From Bacteroidota bacterium (GTDB taxonomy: Bacteria > Bacteroidota > Bacteroidia > Flavobacteriales > Weeksellaceae), in the NCBI GenBank assembly GCA_023419095.1, contig JAEZYN010000034.1:1-46955 (forward strand): a DNA stretch of 46,955 nucleotides, written 5' to 3'. The notes below the pieces were generated by a model. The model was given only the letters and a program-made list of their open reading frames with translations, was not told where the DNA came from and did not search any database. Each line of letters begins with the position of its first letter. Position 1 is the first letter of the stretch. Below, piece by piece: positions 8,924-16,749 of this stretch. Made by a program: the position numbers and the translations under genes.

Positions 8924-9985
8924 TCAATTGTCAAACGGAAAACTAGTGAGATAGTGAAGTTCGGGTGTACTTAAATTTTTGGCGGCGCTTTCAGCCTGTT
9001 CTTTTGAAAAAGTTTCGCCAATGAGTTTCTTCTGAAATACGAATGAGTTATTCGCGTTTTTGTCCACCACCTGATTGAAAATATGTTCGATTTCGGAGTT
9101 GGACAAAGAGGCAAAACTGATGTCTTCAAAACCATACATCAGCCGCAGATCACCTATACCGCTAAAATGCTCATCCACAAAAGATTGCAACTGTGCTTTC
9201 GAGTCGAAATTTCCGGCCCAAATATTATAAACGTAGCTTTTCTTTTTTGGTTTGTTCAGAATATCCTGATACACAAAATTTTCGCCCAAATAGGCCTCGC
9301 GAACCATCGGGTCGTTCGCCAGATCTTGCGGCAGGCCTTCTTTCAGAATTCGGCCTTCGAACATAATGTACGTTTTATGCGTAATCGCAAGCGTTTGCTG
9401 CACATTATGATCGGTAATCAGAATTCCGATGTTTTTGTCAACCAGACTTCGCACAATTTTCTGGATATCTTCTACCGCGATGGGATCCACACCAGCGAAA
9501 GGCTCATCCAAAAGAATAAAACTCGGGTTGGTCGCCAGACACCGCGCGATTTCAGTCCGCCGTCTTTCACCACCTGAAAGCAGGTCACCACGATTTTTAC
9601 GCACGTGCTGAAGCGAAAATTCCTCGATCAGTTCATCTACTTTCATCTGCTGTTCTCGCTTTGAAAGTTTGGTGAGCTGCAAAACACCCAAAATATTATC
9701 TTCTACAGACAATTTGCGGAAAACAGAGGCTTCCTGCGCCAGATAACCGATGCCTTTCTGAGCGCGGCGGTACATTGCATCGTGGGTAATTTCTTTGTCA
9801 TCCAGAAAAATTTTCCCTGAAGTAGGTTTTACCAAACCGACGATCATGTAGAAGCTTGTCGTTTTTCCGGCACCGTTTGGCCCCAGCAACCCGACGATCT
9901 CGCCTTGTGAAACTTCTACTGAGACGCCTTTCACTACTTTTTTGGGTCCGTATTCTTTTATTAAATTTTCTCCGCGTAGAATCAT
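8924..9985 (-). CDS. lptB: LPS export ATPase LptB with extra C-terminal domain
   Basis: Residues 1-248 are a standard LptB, the cytoplasmic ATPase of the LptB2FGC lipopolysaccharide extractor. Walker A GPNGAGKT is at 35-42, the signature LSGGE at 136-140, Walker B ILLDEPFAG at 157-165 and the H-loop TDHN at 191-194. After a Lys-rich linker (about 245-249) comes about 100 extra residues starting YVYNIWAGNF, giving 353 aa against about 240 for typical LptB. This tail faintly resembles immunity-22-like small proteins, an inference from memory only. An upstream start at 10036 would add 17 residues. I reject it because ATG at 9985 matches the family start and a -7 box lies just before it. Confidence 0.9.
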   Translation of the reverse strand: MILRGENLIKEYGPKKVVKGVSVEVSQGEIVGLLGPNGAGKTTSFYMIVGLVKPTSGKIFLDDKEITHDAMYRRAQKGIGYLAQEASVFRKLSVEDNILGVLQLTKLSKREQQMKVDELIEEFSLQHVRKNRGDLLSGGERRRTEIARCLATNPSFILLDEPFAGVDPIAVEDIQKIVRSLVDKNIGILITDHNVQQTLAITHKTYIMFEGRILKEGLPQDLANDPMVREAYLGENFVYQDILNKPKKKSYVYNIWAGNFDSKAQLQSFVDEHFSGIGDLRLMYGFEDISFASLSNSEIEHIFNQVVDKNANNSFVFQKKLIGETFSKEQAESAAKNLSTPELHYLTSFPFDN

Positions 9986-9989
9986 AACG

Positions 9990-9997
9990 CAAAGATA
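9990..9997 (-). promoter_or_regulatory. Candidate -7 box of lptB, 4 nt from the ATG
   Basis: TATCTTTG on the minus strand fits the Bacteroidetes -7 consensus TAnnTTTG and ends 4 nt before the chosen ATG. If used, transcription would start at or within the start codon, so the mRNA would be leaderless. No ideal TTG lies at -33; TTA is 17 nt upstream. Confidence 0.45.
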
Positions 9998-10145
9998 AGA
10001 AAAAGCAAGTGGCGTAACGGAACCCTGATTTTTCAAAATGGTAAATTATTCTTAAAACAGAATTAGGCACAGTGCCCTCACATTAGAAAAAATTAAAAAA
10101 CAAAGCCTAAAAAAACTTATATTCGCTGCTATTATTTCAGGCGTC

Positions 10146-10640
10146 GTGGGTCTAAAGGAACAGGAATTTGCGAAACTCATCAAAGATAATCAGGGTTTGA
10201 TCATCAAGGTTTCACGTCTCTACACGAACTCACTGGAGGACGAGCAGGATCTTTTTCAGGAAATTGTGTTACAACTCTGGCGTTCCTACGACACATTCAA
10301 AGGGCAATCTAAGATTTCGACGTGGATGTACCGCGTTGCCCTGAATACAGCAATCACACTTTTTCGCAAGAAAACAAAGTCGCCCAAGACTGATGAACTG
10401 ATGGATTTTCATGCCAGTAACTATCTGGAGGATGATGACGAAAAACAGCAGCAGATATCACTTCTGTACAAAGTAGTGAAAATGCTGCCCCAGGTGGAAA
10501 GAGCGATCGTGATGATGTATCTGGATGATTTGCCGTACCGAGATATCGCCGAAAACCTGGGTATCACCGAAGTAAACGCGCGTGTAAAAATGAACCGGCT
10601 AAAGAAAACCCTGAAACAACTAATGGAAAGACATGCCTGA
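10146..10640 (+). CDS. RNA polymerase sigma factor, sigma-70 family (ECF-like)
   Basis: This 164-aa protein has sigma region 2 at about 14-82 (EDEQDLFQEIVLQLW, then STWMYRVALNTAITLFRKK). Region 4 is at about 112-162 (LPQVERAIVMMYLDDLPY, then an HTH with DIAENLGITEVNARVKMNRLK). Regions 1 and 3 are absent, as in ECF or ECF-like factors. It probably directs polymerase to a small regulon. The start is GTG at 10146; no in-frame ATG exists before region 2. TATATTCG at 10118-10125 is a weak -7 candidate. The next gene overlaps by 8 nt, so the membrane protein it encodes may regulate this factor. Confidence 0.9.
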   Translation: MGLKEQEFAKLIKDNQGLIIKVSRLYTNSLEDEQDLFQEIVLQLWRSYDTFKGQSKISTWMYRVALNTAITLFRKKTKSPKTDELMDFHASNYLEDDDEKQQQISLLYKVVKMLPQVERAIVMMYLDDLPYRDIAENLGITEVNARVKMNRLKKTLKQLMERHA

Positions 10641-11307
10641 ATTTGATTTAGACAGCTTCAAAAAAACCTGGCAGGATCATAAAGTAGAGCCAAAGTACAG
10701 CAACACCGAGATCGAGTCGATGCTGAATAAATCTTCGCGAAACTATGTGAAGTACATCCTCTGGATCAGTATTGCAGAATTTCTGGTAATTCTTTGCCTT
10801 AATATTTACTACACATTTTCCAGCGACGACGCAGCTACATTTATAAAAACGCTGGAACGCCTGGGTGTGAAAAACACGTTGGAACTGCAGGCAGATTTTG
10901 CGCATCTTTATTTTGTACTTAAAATCGTCAGTCTGCTCGTCACCGCTTTTTTCGTTATCCGTTTCTATCAGAACTACATGAAGATTCATGTGGAATCTAA
11001 CCTGAAGAAACTTATCCTGCAAATTATTAAATTTAAAAAGACAGTCAATCTGTTTATTTTAACAAATATCGTGTTGCTCTTGGCTTTTACGGGGGTACTC
11101 ACGGTTTTCACATTCCGGGTTTTATCGCAGCAGTCTATCCACCTGAATCATCCGACGCTGATCGGTTTCGTCGTGGGTTTGTTGCTGATGACCGTACTCA
11201 GTGTAGTGCTGATCTGGGTTTATTACCGTATCGTCTATGGAATTCTGCTCAAAAGGTTGGGCCGGAATTTAACCGAACTGCAGAAAATTGACAGAAGCGA
11301 AGCATAA
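10633..11307 (+). CDS. Membrane protein coupled to the sigma factor (possible anti-sigma)
   Basis: This 224-aa protein starts with a soluble segment of about 45 residues (FDLDSFKKTWQDHK). Four likely TM helices follow at about 47-65, 95-115, 134-156 and 171-197, and the protein ends in a cytoplasmic tail. The gene overlaps the sigma gene by 8 nt, which indicates translational coupling. I recognise no canonical anti-sigma zinc motif. The regulatory role is inferred only from position and topology. A strong terminator follows. Confidence 0.8.
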   Translation: MPEFDLDSFKKTWQDHKVEPKYSNTEIESMLNKSSRNYVKYILWISIAEFLVILCLNIYYTFSSDDAATFIKTLERLGVKNTLELQADFAHLYFVLKIVSLLVTAFFVIRFYQNYMKIHVESNLKKLILQIIKFKKTVNLFILTNIVLLLAFTGVLTVFTFRVLSQQSIHLNHPTLIGFVVGLLLMTVLSVVLIWVYYRIVYGILLKRLGRNLTELQKIDRSEA

Positions 11308-11308
11308 A

Positions 11309-11332
11309 AAAGGTCAGCAATTGCTGACCTTT
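11309..11332. terminator. Bidirectional terminator between sigma pair and rpoN
   Basis: A perfect 24-bp palindrome: AAAGGTCAGCAA followed at once by its reverse complement. It has A-runs on one side and T-runs on the other, so a hairpin with flanking U-tract forms in either direction. It lies between converging genes and should end both transcripts. Confidence 0.82.
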
Positions 11333-11353
11333 CCATAATAACAATAACTCTAT

Positions 11354-12832
11354 TTATAGTTCTTTCCGAAGTCTTGCCACCGGAATATTAAGCTGTTCGC
11401 GGTATTTGGCAATGGTTCTTCTGGCGATATTGTAGCCTTTCTCTTTTAAGAGTCCTACCAACGCGTCATCGGTAAGCGGCTTGCGTTTGTTTTCTTTGCT
11501 GATCACTTCCTGCAAATGATTTTTGATTTCCTTAGTCGAAACTTCTTCGCCGTCATCGTTGATCAGTGAATCTGAAAACAGGCTTTTCAAGTATACAATT
11601 CCGTTCGGTGTATCTGCGTATTTGCTTTTTACCACCCTTGAAATTGTAGAAATATCAAAACCGGTAATATCAGCCACATCTTTCAGAATCATCGGTTTCA
11701 ACGATTTCTCGTCACCGGTGATGAAATAGTTTTTCTGCAGTTTTACAATGGCTGAAATGGTTTGCAGCAAAGTATTCTGTCTTTGGTTAATAGCGTCGAT
11801 ATACCATTTTGCGGCATCCAGTTTTTGCTTGATAAACAGCGCAGCCTGCTTGTGGTCAGGCGATTTTTTATCATGCGAGTAGGTCGTAAGAATTTCCTTG
11901 TACTCATCGGAAACGCGAAGCGTCGGCGCATTCTTGCTGTTCAGTAGCGGAATGACTTCTGTCTGTCCGTTTTTGCCTTCTTTTACTTGAATGACAAAAT
12001 CGGGAATAATTTCCTGGTTAATGGTAATGGTTTGCGTGTCAAAATTTCCGCCGACACGCGGTGAAAGTCTTGAAATCACCTCGAGAGCATCTTTCAGGTC
12101 TTCTTCCTCGATATCGTATTTCTGGATGATTTTGTTGTAATGTTTATTGGTAAGCGCGTCAAACTGATTTTTCAGAATGCTTGCAGCTAAACTAACCGCT
12201 TTGTTTGCGCTCACTTTTTTCTCGATCTGAAGCAAAAGGCATTCCTGCAGATTTCGTGCACCCACGCCTGGCGGATCCAGCTTCTGCACATAATTTTCGA
12301 GTACATCGACTACGTTCTCCTGCGTGGTATAGATGCCCTGAGAAAATGCCAGATCATCCACGAGCTGCTTGATTTCGCGGCGGAGATAGCCGTCATTATC
12401 AAGGTTTCCGATGATGTATTCAGCGATTTTCAGGTCTTCACCTTCGATGTTCGCAAGCCTGATTTGCTCAAGAAGATAATCGTAGAGCGACTGGCCTTCG
12501 GTGAGCAGAGAACCGCTGTCAAACTCTTCATCATCGGCAGAATAATTACTGGCTGTAGTTTTGTAAGCTGGCTCGTCATCGAAGATATAATCATTCACAT
12601 CAAAATCTGTATCGATGCTGTCCGTTCCTTCTTCTTCGTAGGTCTCTTCGGGGGACGAAAATTCTTCTTCTGCACTATCTTCCTGCACTTTTTCCAGCGC
12701 TGGGTTTTCTTCCAGTTCGCGCTCCAGTTCTTCTTCAAACTCGAGCGTGTGAAGCTGGATCAGCTTCATAAGCTGTATTTGTTGTGGCGCTAATTTCTGG
12801 CCGAGGCGCAGTTGTAGGTTTTGTTTTAACAT
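11354..12832 (-). CDS. rpoN: RNA polymerase sigma-54 factor
   Basis: This 492-aa protein has all hallmarks of sigma-54. The Gln- and Leu-rich region I (residues about 1-45) binds activators. An acidic linker follows (about 50-110), then the core-binding domain at about 120-310. The C-terminal DNA-binding domain includes the RpoN box ARRTIAKYRE at about 470-479. It recognises -24/-12 promoters and needs AAA+ activators. None is encoded in the window. It lies downstream of asnS on the same strand with a 94-nt gap. No clear TAnnTTTG box is seen in the gap, so readthrough from asnS is possible. Confidence 0.96.
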   Translation of the reverse strand: MLKQNLQLRLGQKLAPQQIQLMKLIQLHTLEFEEELERELEENPALEKVQEDSAEEEFSSPEETYEEEGTDSIDTDFDVNDYIFDDEPAYKTTASNYSADDEEFDSGSLLTEGQSLYDYLLEQIRLANIEGEDLKIAEYIIGNLDNDGYLRREIKQLVDDLAFSQGIYTTQENVVDVLENYVQKLDPPGVGARNLQECLLLQIEKKVSANKAVSLAASILKNQFDALTNKHYNKIIQKYDIEEEDLKDALEVISRLSPRVGGNFDTQTITINQEIIPDFVIQVKEGKNGQTEVIPLLNSKNAPTLRVSDEYKEILTTYSHDKKSPDHKQAALFIKQKLDAAKWYIDAINQRQNTLLQTISAIVKLQKNYFITGDEKSLKPMILKDVADITGFDISTISRVVKSKYADTPNGIVYLKSLFSDSLINDDGEEVSTKEIKNHLQEVISKENKRKPLTDDALVGLLKEKGYNIARRTIAKYREQLNIPVARLRKEL

Positions 12833-12926
12833 TCCTTATCTGGTCTCACAAATGTGATTTTAGTATTTTTAGAAATATCGCTATTCCTTTCTTTATCTAT
12901 TAATATGGCTAAAATTACTGAATTTT

Positions 12927-14372
12927 TTAGAATTCAGCGTTGTGTGGCGTTCGCGGGAACGGTATCACGTCGCGAATGTTCGTCATTCCGGTTACGAAAA
13001 GCACGAGCCTTTCAAGACCCAAACCGAAGCCTGCATGTGGCACGGAACCGAATTTTCTGGTATCGAGATACCACCAAAGCTCGTGTTCGTCTACATTCAT
13101 CGTTTTCATTTTATCCTGTAAAACGCTCAATTTTTCCTCCCGCTGAGATCCGCCGATTATTTCACCAATGCCCGGGAAAAGCACGTCCATTGCAGCTACG
13201 GTTTTACCGTCCTCATTCAGCTTCATGTAGAACGCTTTGATCTCTTTTGGATAATCAAACAGCACAACAGGACTCTCAAAATGTTTCTCTACAAGATAAC
13301 GCTCGTGCTCACTCTGCAGATCAGCGCCCCATTCTTCGATCGGAAACTGGAATTTGCCTTTTTTGTTTTCTTTTGAATTTTTTAAAATATCAATCGCTTC
13401 CGTGTACGAAACACGCTTGAATCTTTTCTGAATTACATTCTGAAGCTTTTCGATCAGACCTTCAGCAGCTCTGTCTTTTTCGGGCTTCTGCTTCTGTTCT
13501 TCAGCAAATCTTTTATCGAGGAAATCAAGGTCATATTTGCAGTTTTCGAGAACGTAACCAATAACATACTTCAGGAAATCTTCGGCCAGATCGATGTTGT
13601 CTTCCAGGTTATTGAACGCTACTTCAGGTTCCACCATCCAGAATTCTGCAAGGTGGCGTGTGGTGTTTGAATTTTCTGCACGGAAAGTTGGTCCGAATGT
13701 GTACACGCGACCAAGTCCCATCATTGCAGTTTCAACGTTTAGCTGCCCGGACACGGTAAGATTGGTTTTTTTGCCAAAAAAGTCCTGGCTGTAGTCGATT
13801 CCGCCGTTTTCGTCTCTCGGAATACCGTTAAGGTCAAAATTGGTTACACTGAACATTTCGCCCGCACCTTCCGCATCAGCACCGGTAATCACCGGCGTGT
13901 GCATATAGAAAAACTGATTCTTGTTAAAGAACTGGTGAATCGCAAAACTCACCGCACTCCGCACCCGGAAAACCGAACCGAAAAGATTAGTACGGAAACG
14001 CAGATGCGCCTGCTCACGCAGTACCTCAAGCGAATGTTTTTTGGGCTGAAGAATCGTTTTATCGCGCTCTTCGGTGAAATTATCTCCTAAAATCGTGATT
14101 TTCTTTGCGATGATTTCTATTGTCTGACCCGCTCCCTGACTTTCAATCAGTTCACCGACGATCTTCAGTGAAGCTGCGGTGCTGATATTTTTAATGATGT
14201 TCTCGTCAAACTTTTCAAAATCAACCACAACCTGCAGGTTGTTGATGGTGGAGCCGTCGTTCAGCGCGATGAAACGGTTGCTGCGGAAAGCGCGCACCCA
14301 GCCCTGAACGGTGATATCGTGATGTAAAAGTTTTTTATAATCTGAAAGTAATTCGTTGATCGTGGTTCTCAT
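12927..14372 (-). CDS. asnS: Asparaginyl-tRNA synthetase
   Basis: This 481-aa class IIb aminoacyl-tRNA synthetase charges tRNA-Asn. An N-terminal OB-fold anticodon-binding domain (about 15-115, VQGWVRAFRSNRFIALNDGS) precedes the class II catalytic core. Motif 2 is GPTFRAENSNTTRHLAEFW, and motif 3 ends GFGLGLERLVLFVTGM. The C-terminal IRDVIPFPRTP is diagnostic of AsnRS/AspRS, and length and lack of a GAD insertion favour AsnRS. An insertion of about 60-70 residues lies around 285-350 (KDRAAEGLIEKLQNVIQKR), a form I associate with Bacteroidetes AsnS. A good -7 box is at 14440-14447. Confidence 0.96.
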   Translation of the reverse strand: MRTTINELLSDYKKLLHHDITVQGWVRAFRSNRFIALNDGSTINNLQVVVDFEKFDENIIKNISTAASLKIVGELIESQGAGQTIEIIAKKITILGDNFTEERDKTILQPKKHSLEVLREQAHLRFRTNLFGSVFRVRSAVSFAIHQFFNKNQFFYMHTPVITGADAEGAGEMFSVTNFDLNGIPRDENGGIDYSQDFFGKKTNLTVSGQLNVETAMMGLGRVYTFGPTFRAENSNTTRHLAEFWMVEPEVAFNNLEDNIDLAEDFLKYVIGYVLENCKYDLDFLDKRFAEEQKQKPEKDRAAEGLIEKLQNVIQKRFKRVSYTEAIDILKNSKENKKGKFQFPIEEWGADLQSEHERYLVEKHFESPVVLFDYPKEIKAFYMKLNEDGKTVAAMDVLFPGIGEIIGGSQREEKLSVLQDKMKTMNVDEHELWWYLDTRKFGSVPHAGFGLGLERLVLFVTGMTNIRDVIPFPRTPHNAEF

Positions 14373-14439
14373 TAGTTTTAATCAATAAAGTTTTAGGCTA
14401 AAAATGCAAAGCTGCACTAAACAGCACGGGCCTTTCCTA

Positions 14440-14447
14440 CAAATGTA
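14440..14447 (-). promoter_or_regulatory. Candidate -7 box of asnS
   Basis: TACATTTG on the minus strand fits TAnnTTTG and lies 67 nt before the asnS ATG, giving a leader of about 60 nt. A TTG is 25 nt upstream, slightly further than usual. Confidence 0.5.
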
Positions 14448-14524
14448 CTGAAAAACGGCGTAATTTTTGATGCAATAGGTAAGAATTTACGGGTGCCAAA
14501 ATATTGGCAAACCGTTTTTTTTTG

Positions 14525-14624
14525 TTTCCCAGAAACGCGATCCGACTTGAACGGAGCTCTTTTTGCGACGCGCAGCGGAGCAAAAAAGCGGGAGTGGAAG
14601 GCGGAAAAATCGCCCAAAAAAATC
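14525..14624. repeat. Hairpin-containing intergenic element after rimM (REP-like)
   Basis: Between rimM and asnS lies a GC-richer block with TTTTTGC at 14560-14566 and its complement GCAAAAA at 14580-14586 around a 13-nt GC-rich loop (GACGCGCAGCGGA). It is flanked by CCGACTTGAACGGAGCTC on one side and GCGGGAGTGGAAGGCGG on the other. From memory, blocks of this form (GACTTGAACGGAG... AGCGGGAGTGGAAGGCGG) recur between genes in Chryseobacterium-type genomes. It also provides a T-rich stretch after rimM. Only one copy is in this window. Confidence 0.55.
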
Positions 14625-15167
14625 TTACTCGTCTTTTTTGGACGGCACCAAAAACACATCCATCAACCCTTCCGGCAAGGCCATTTTTAGGTATTTTTCC
14701 TCACGGTTCAGTTCCAGAATCCAGTCTTTAATTATCGGAATGATGATTTGCTTACCAGCAAGATCAAGCATGAAATAATGCTGCGCGGTCTGGTCGTTTA
14801 CGGATACGATGGTTCCGCAGCTTTTGCCGTCTTCTTCTCGAATTTCATATCCGATGACTTCGTGGTAATAAAATTTGTTGCCGGTAAGCTTCGGCAGCGT
14901 GGAGAGCGGCAGATAGACGTCTTTGCCAAGCGACTGATCCACGAGCGCTTCTGTAGAATTTTTAAACGAGATAATAAGTGTATCGGCTTTTCCCCAAGAC
15001 TGTTTTGCCACAAAAAAAGGCACCAGCATGCCGTTGATGTCTACGAAAACAGAATCAAGTCTGTTGTACATTTCCGGCTGATCTGTATCAAGTTTCAGAA
15101 AGACGTTTCCCTGTAAGCCGTGTCGGCGGGTGATTTTACCTAAAAAATAGCAGTCTTCTTTTTTCAT
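14625..15167 (-). CDS. rimM: Ribosome maturation factor RimM
   Basis: This 180-aa assembly factor helps mature the 30S head near S19. The N-terminal RimM beta-barrel (about 5-85) begins CYFLGKITRRHGLQGNVFLKL, and the C-terminal PRC-barrel (about 95-170) holds HYFMLDLAGKQIIIP. Length is normal. rpsP is the next gene upstream, a widely conserved pairing, but here a terminator and a fresh promoter lie between them. The leader contains a small perfect hairpin, GCTGAAA/TTTCAGC (15187-15203). Confidence 0.95.
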   Translation of the reverse strand: MKKEDCYFLGKITRRHGLQGNVFLKLDTDQPEMYNRLDSVFVDINGMLVPFFVAKQSWGKADTLIISFKNSTEALVDQSLGKDVYLPLSTLPKLTGNKFYYHEVIGYEIREEDGKSCGTIVSVNDQTAQHYFMLDLAGKQIIIPIIKDWILELNREEKYLKMALPEGLMDVFLVPSKKDE

Positions 15168-15207
15168 ATTTTAATAAATCTTATCGGCTGAAAAACTTTC
15201 AGCACTG

Positions 15208-15215
15208 CAAATATA
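15208..15215 (-). promoter_or_regulatory. Candidate -7 box of rimM
   Basis: TATATTTG on the minus strand fits TAnnTTTG. A TTG lies 16 nt upstream, a little close. The predicted start is near 15201, giving a leader of about 34 nt. The box lies just downstream of the rpsP terminator. Confidence 0.5.
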
Positions 15216-15234
15216 AAGGGTTTTAAAATAACAA

Positions 15235-15255
15235 AGACGCCTATAAAAGGCGTCT
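15235..15255 (-). terminator. Rho-independent terminator of rpsP
   Basis: AGACGCCT and AGGCGTCT form a perfect 8-bp stem around the loop ATAAA. On the minus strand it is followed by a T-rich stretch (TTGTTATTTTAAAA). It lies 26 nt after the rpsP stop. Confidence 0.75.
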
Positions 15256-15280
15256 CTGAATGTATTTTGGAAAAAAATTA

Positions 15281-16006
15281 CTAAGCTTTTGCTTCGTCGT
15301 CTCCTTCAGTTTTAGGCGCTACAGCGTCAGTGATTTTTTCAGTAACGTCTGCTACTGTTTCTTTCACTGCGTCTACTACTCCTTCTACTGCAGCTGCTGC
15401 GTTTCCTACCGCTTCAGCTACTGTATCTACTACTGATTTTTCTTCCGAAGCCTCTTCTGCAGGTGCGTTAGCTGCTGCTTCTTCTGCTGCTTTAGCATCA
15501 GCGGCAGCTTTTTCTTCAGCTAATTTTGCATCAGCTTCTGCTTTTGCATCAGCTTCGATTTTCGCTGCAGCGTCAAGTCTTGCCTGGTTTACTTTAGCTT
15601 CAGCTTCAAGAGCCGTTTTCTTAGCATCTTCTTTTGCTTTCTTCAGACCGTCTTTTTTACCCAGAACCTGTTGCTCTTTACCTTCCAGCCAAGTGTTGAA
15701 TCTTTTTTCAGCTTCAGCCTCGTCAAAAGCACCTTTTGCAACACCGCCTAAAAGGTGTTTTTTGTAAAGTACGCCTTTGTAAGAAAGAATCGCTCTTGCA
15801 GTATCGGTAGGCTGCGCACCGTTATTAAGCCATTTCACTGCTGAGTCAACGTTCAGTTCGATGATTGCAGGATTGGTAACCGGGTTGTAAGTACCCAATT
15901 TTTCGATGAATTTACCATCTCTTTTTGCTCTTGCATCTGCAACTACGATGTGGAAAAAAGGTTTTCCTTTTTTACCGTGTCTTTGTAATCTGATTTTTAC
16001 TGACAT
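15281..16006 (-). CDS. rpsP: 30S ribosomal protein S16 with long Ala/Glu-rich tail
   Basis: Residues 1-85 are a normal S16 (MSVKIRLQRHGKKGKPFFHI, then AKRDGKFIEKLGTYNP), a 30S body protein. The chain then runs to 241 aa, about three times the bacterial norm. Residues 95-145 are Lys-rich, residues 145-200 are a low-complexity Ala/Glu/Asp/Lys helix-former (repeated AEADAK, AEEKAAADAK), and 200-241 is an acidic amphipathic end with VADVTEKITDAV. Extensions of S16 occur in Bacteroidetes. The function of the tail is unknown. A -7 box is at 16055-16062. Confidence 0.95.
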   Translation of the reverse strand: MSVKIRLQRHGKKGKPFFHIVVADARAKRDGKFIEKLGTYNPVTNPAIIELNVDSAVKWLNNGAQPTDTARAILSYKGVLYKKHLLGGVAKGAFDEAEAEKRFNTWLEGKEQQVLGKKDGLKKAKEDAKKTALEAEAKVNQARLDAAAKIEADAKAEADAKLAEEKAAADAKAAEEAAANAPAEEASEEKSVVDTVAEAVGNAAAAVEGVVDAVKETVADVTEKITDAVAPKTEGDDEAKA

Positions 16007-16054
16007 AAATGTTTGATTTTGTGGGAACTCGTCCCTGTTTTATTATTAAGTGTG

Positions 16055-16062
16055 CAAAGATA
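16055..16062 (-). promoter_or_regulatory. Candidate -7 box of rpsP
   Basis: TATCTTTG on the minus strand fits TAnnTTTG, with CTG (one mismatch to TTG) 19 nt upstream. It gives a leader of about 42 nt before the rpsP ATG. Confidence 0.55.
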
Positions 16063-16127
16063 ATTAATTTATCGGAACCGGCAGCGCTGATTTTTATTTA
16101 AATTAAACTGAATCACACAGCCGCAGC

Positions 16128-16655
16128 CTACTGGAAGAACACCATGATGAGCGACAGCACAAAGCCGATGCCCGCATAGATCATCCCGCGACGAAATGCT
16201 TTTGATTTGAAATTAAACATCCAAAAGGATGAAATCACGAAAAAGAACAGCACCAGCCCGAAAAGCGTATTGAGTGAGGCATAGCGGTGTTTGGAGGTGG
16301 ATTTGTGCAGTTCATTGAACTTTTCGAGCACGTACGGAAGCTGCATTTTAGAATATTTTGCCTCGCCGGTCTTTACGTTGTATGTTCCCTGCTCAAATTT
16401 TCTTAGATCGCCTTCACTGCCTTTGAATTCTACGTTTCGCATTTTGATTTCCTTTGCGAGTTCTTTTTCGGTAAGGCTTGGTCTCAGAACCACTTCATAC
16501 TTGTTCTCTTTTTTAAGGAAATTGGTGTCGCGGTAAATGAGTAAGACACCGCTGATCGCGTAAACCGCCATGATCCCAGCCGTAAAATAGCCTAAATAAC
16601 GGTGCAGGATGCGCATCGTAGCCTTCACATTCTGTTTTTTCTTTTTAGATTCCAT
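16128..16655 (-). CDS. PepSY-associated membrane protein
   Basis: This 175-aa protein has a basic start (MESKKKKQNVK), then RILHRYLGYFTAGIMAVYAI leading into TM1 at about 20-42. The HRYLG signature is typical of PepSY-associated TM proteins. A soluble loop at about 45-115 is followed by HKSTSKHRYASLNT and two TM segments at about 128-175. Relatives lie beside TonB-dependent siderophore receptors and may act in iron reduction or release. The two conserved His residues near the membrane could bind heme or metal, which is inference. It is downstream of the receptor gene by 94 nt with a weak hairpin between. Confidence 0.82.
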   Translation of the reverse strand: MESKKKKQNVKATMRILHRYLGYFTAGIMAVYAISGVLLIYRDTNFLKKENKYEVVLRPSLTEKELAKEIKMRNVEFKGSEGDLRKFEQGTYNVKTGEAKYSKMQLPYVLEKFNELHKSTSKHRYASLNTLFGLVLFFFVISSFWMFNFKSKAFRRGMIYAGIGFVLSLIMVFFQ

Positions 16656-16691
16656 AGTTTTTTAATGTTTAATTTGACTTTTAATGATAAA

Positions 16692-16713
16692 AGTGGAAAC
16701 CTGAATTTCCACT
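16692..16713 (-). terminator. Weak terminator or attenuator between receptor and PepSY gene
   Basis: AGTGGAAA and TTTCCACT pair perfectly around a 6-nt loop. The minus-strand sequence after it (TTTATCATTAA) is only moderately T-rich. It probably lowers rather than abolishes expression of the PepSY gene. Confidence 0.45.
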
Positions 16714-16749
16714 ATTTATCGCTGAATTTAATTTGATATTTGTTTTTTC

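Noticed and set aside
9986..10036. An upstream extension of lptB by 17 residues
   Set aside because: It covers the -7 box, and family proteins start at the MILRGENLIK position.
15330..15767. A 145-residue Ser/Ala-rich antisense frame opposite rpsP
   Set aside because: It mirrors the low-complexity Ala/Glu tail of S16 and has no independent support.
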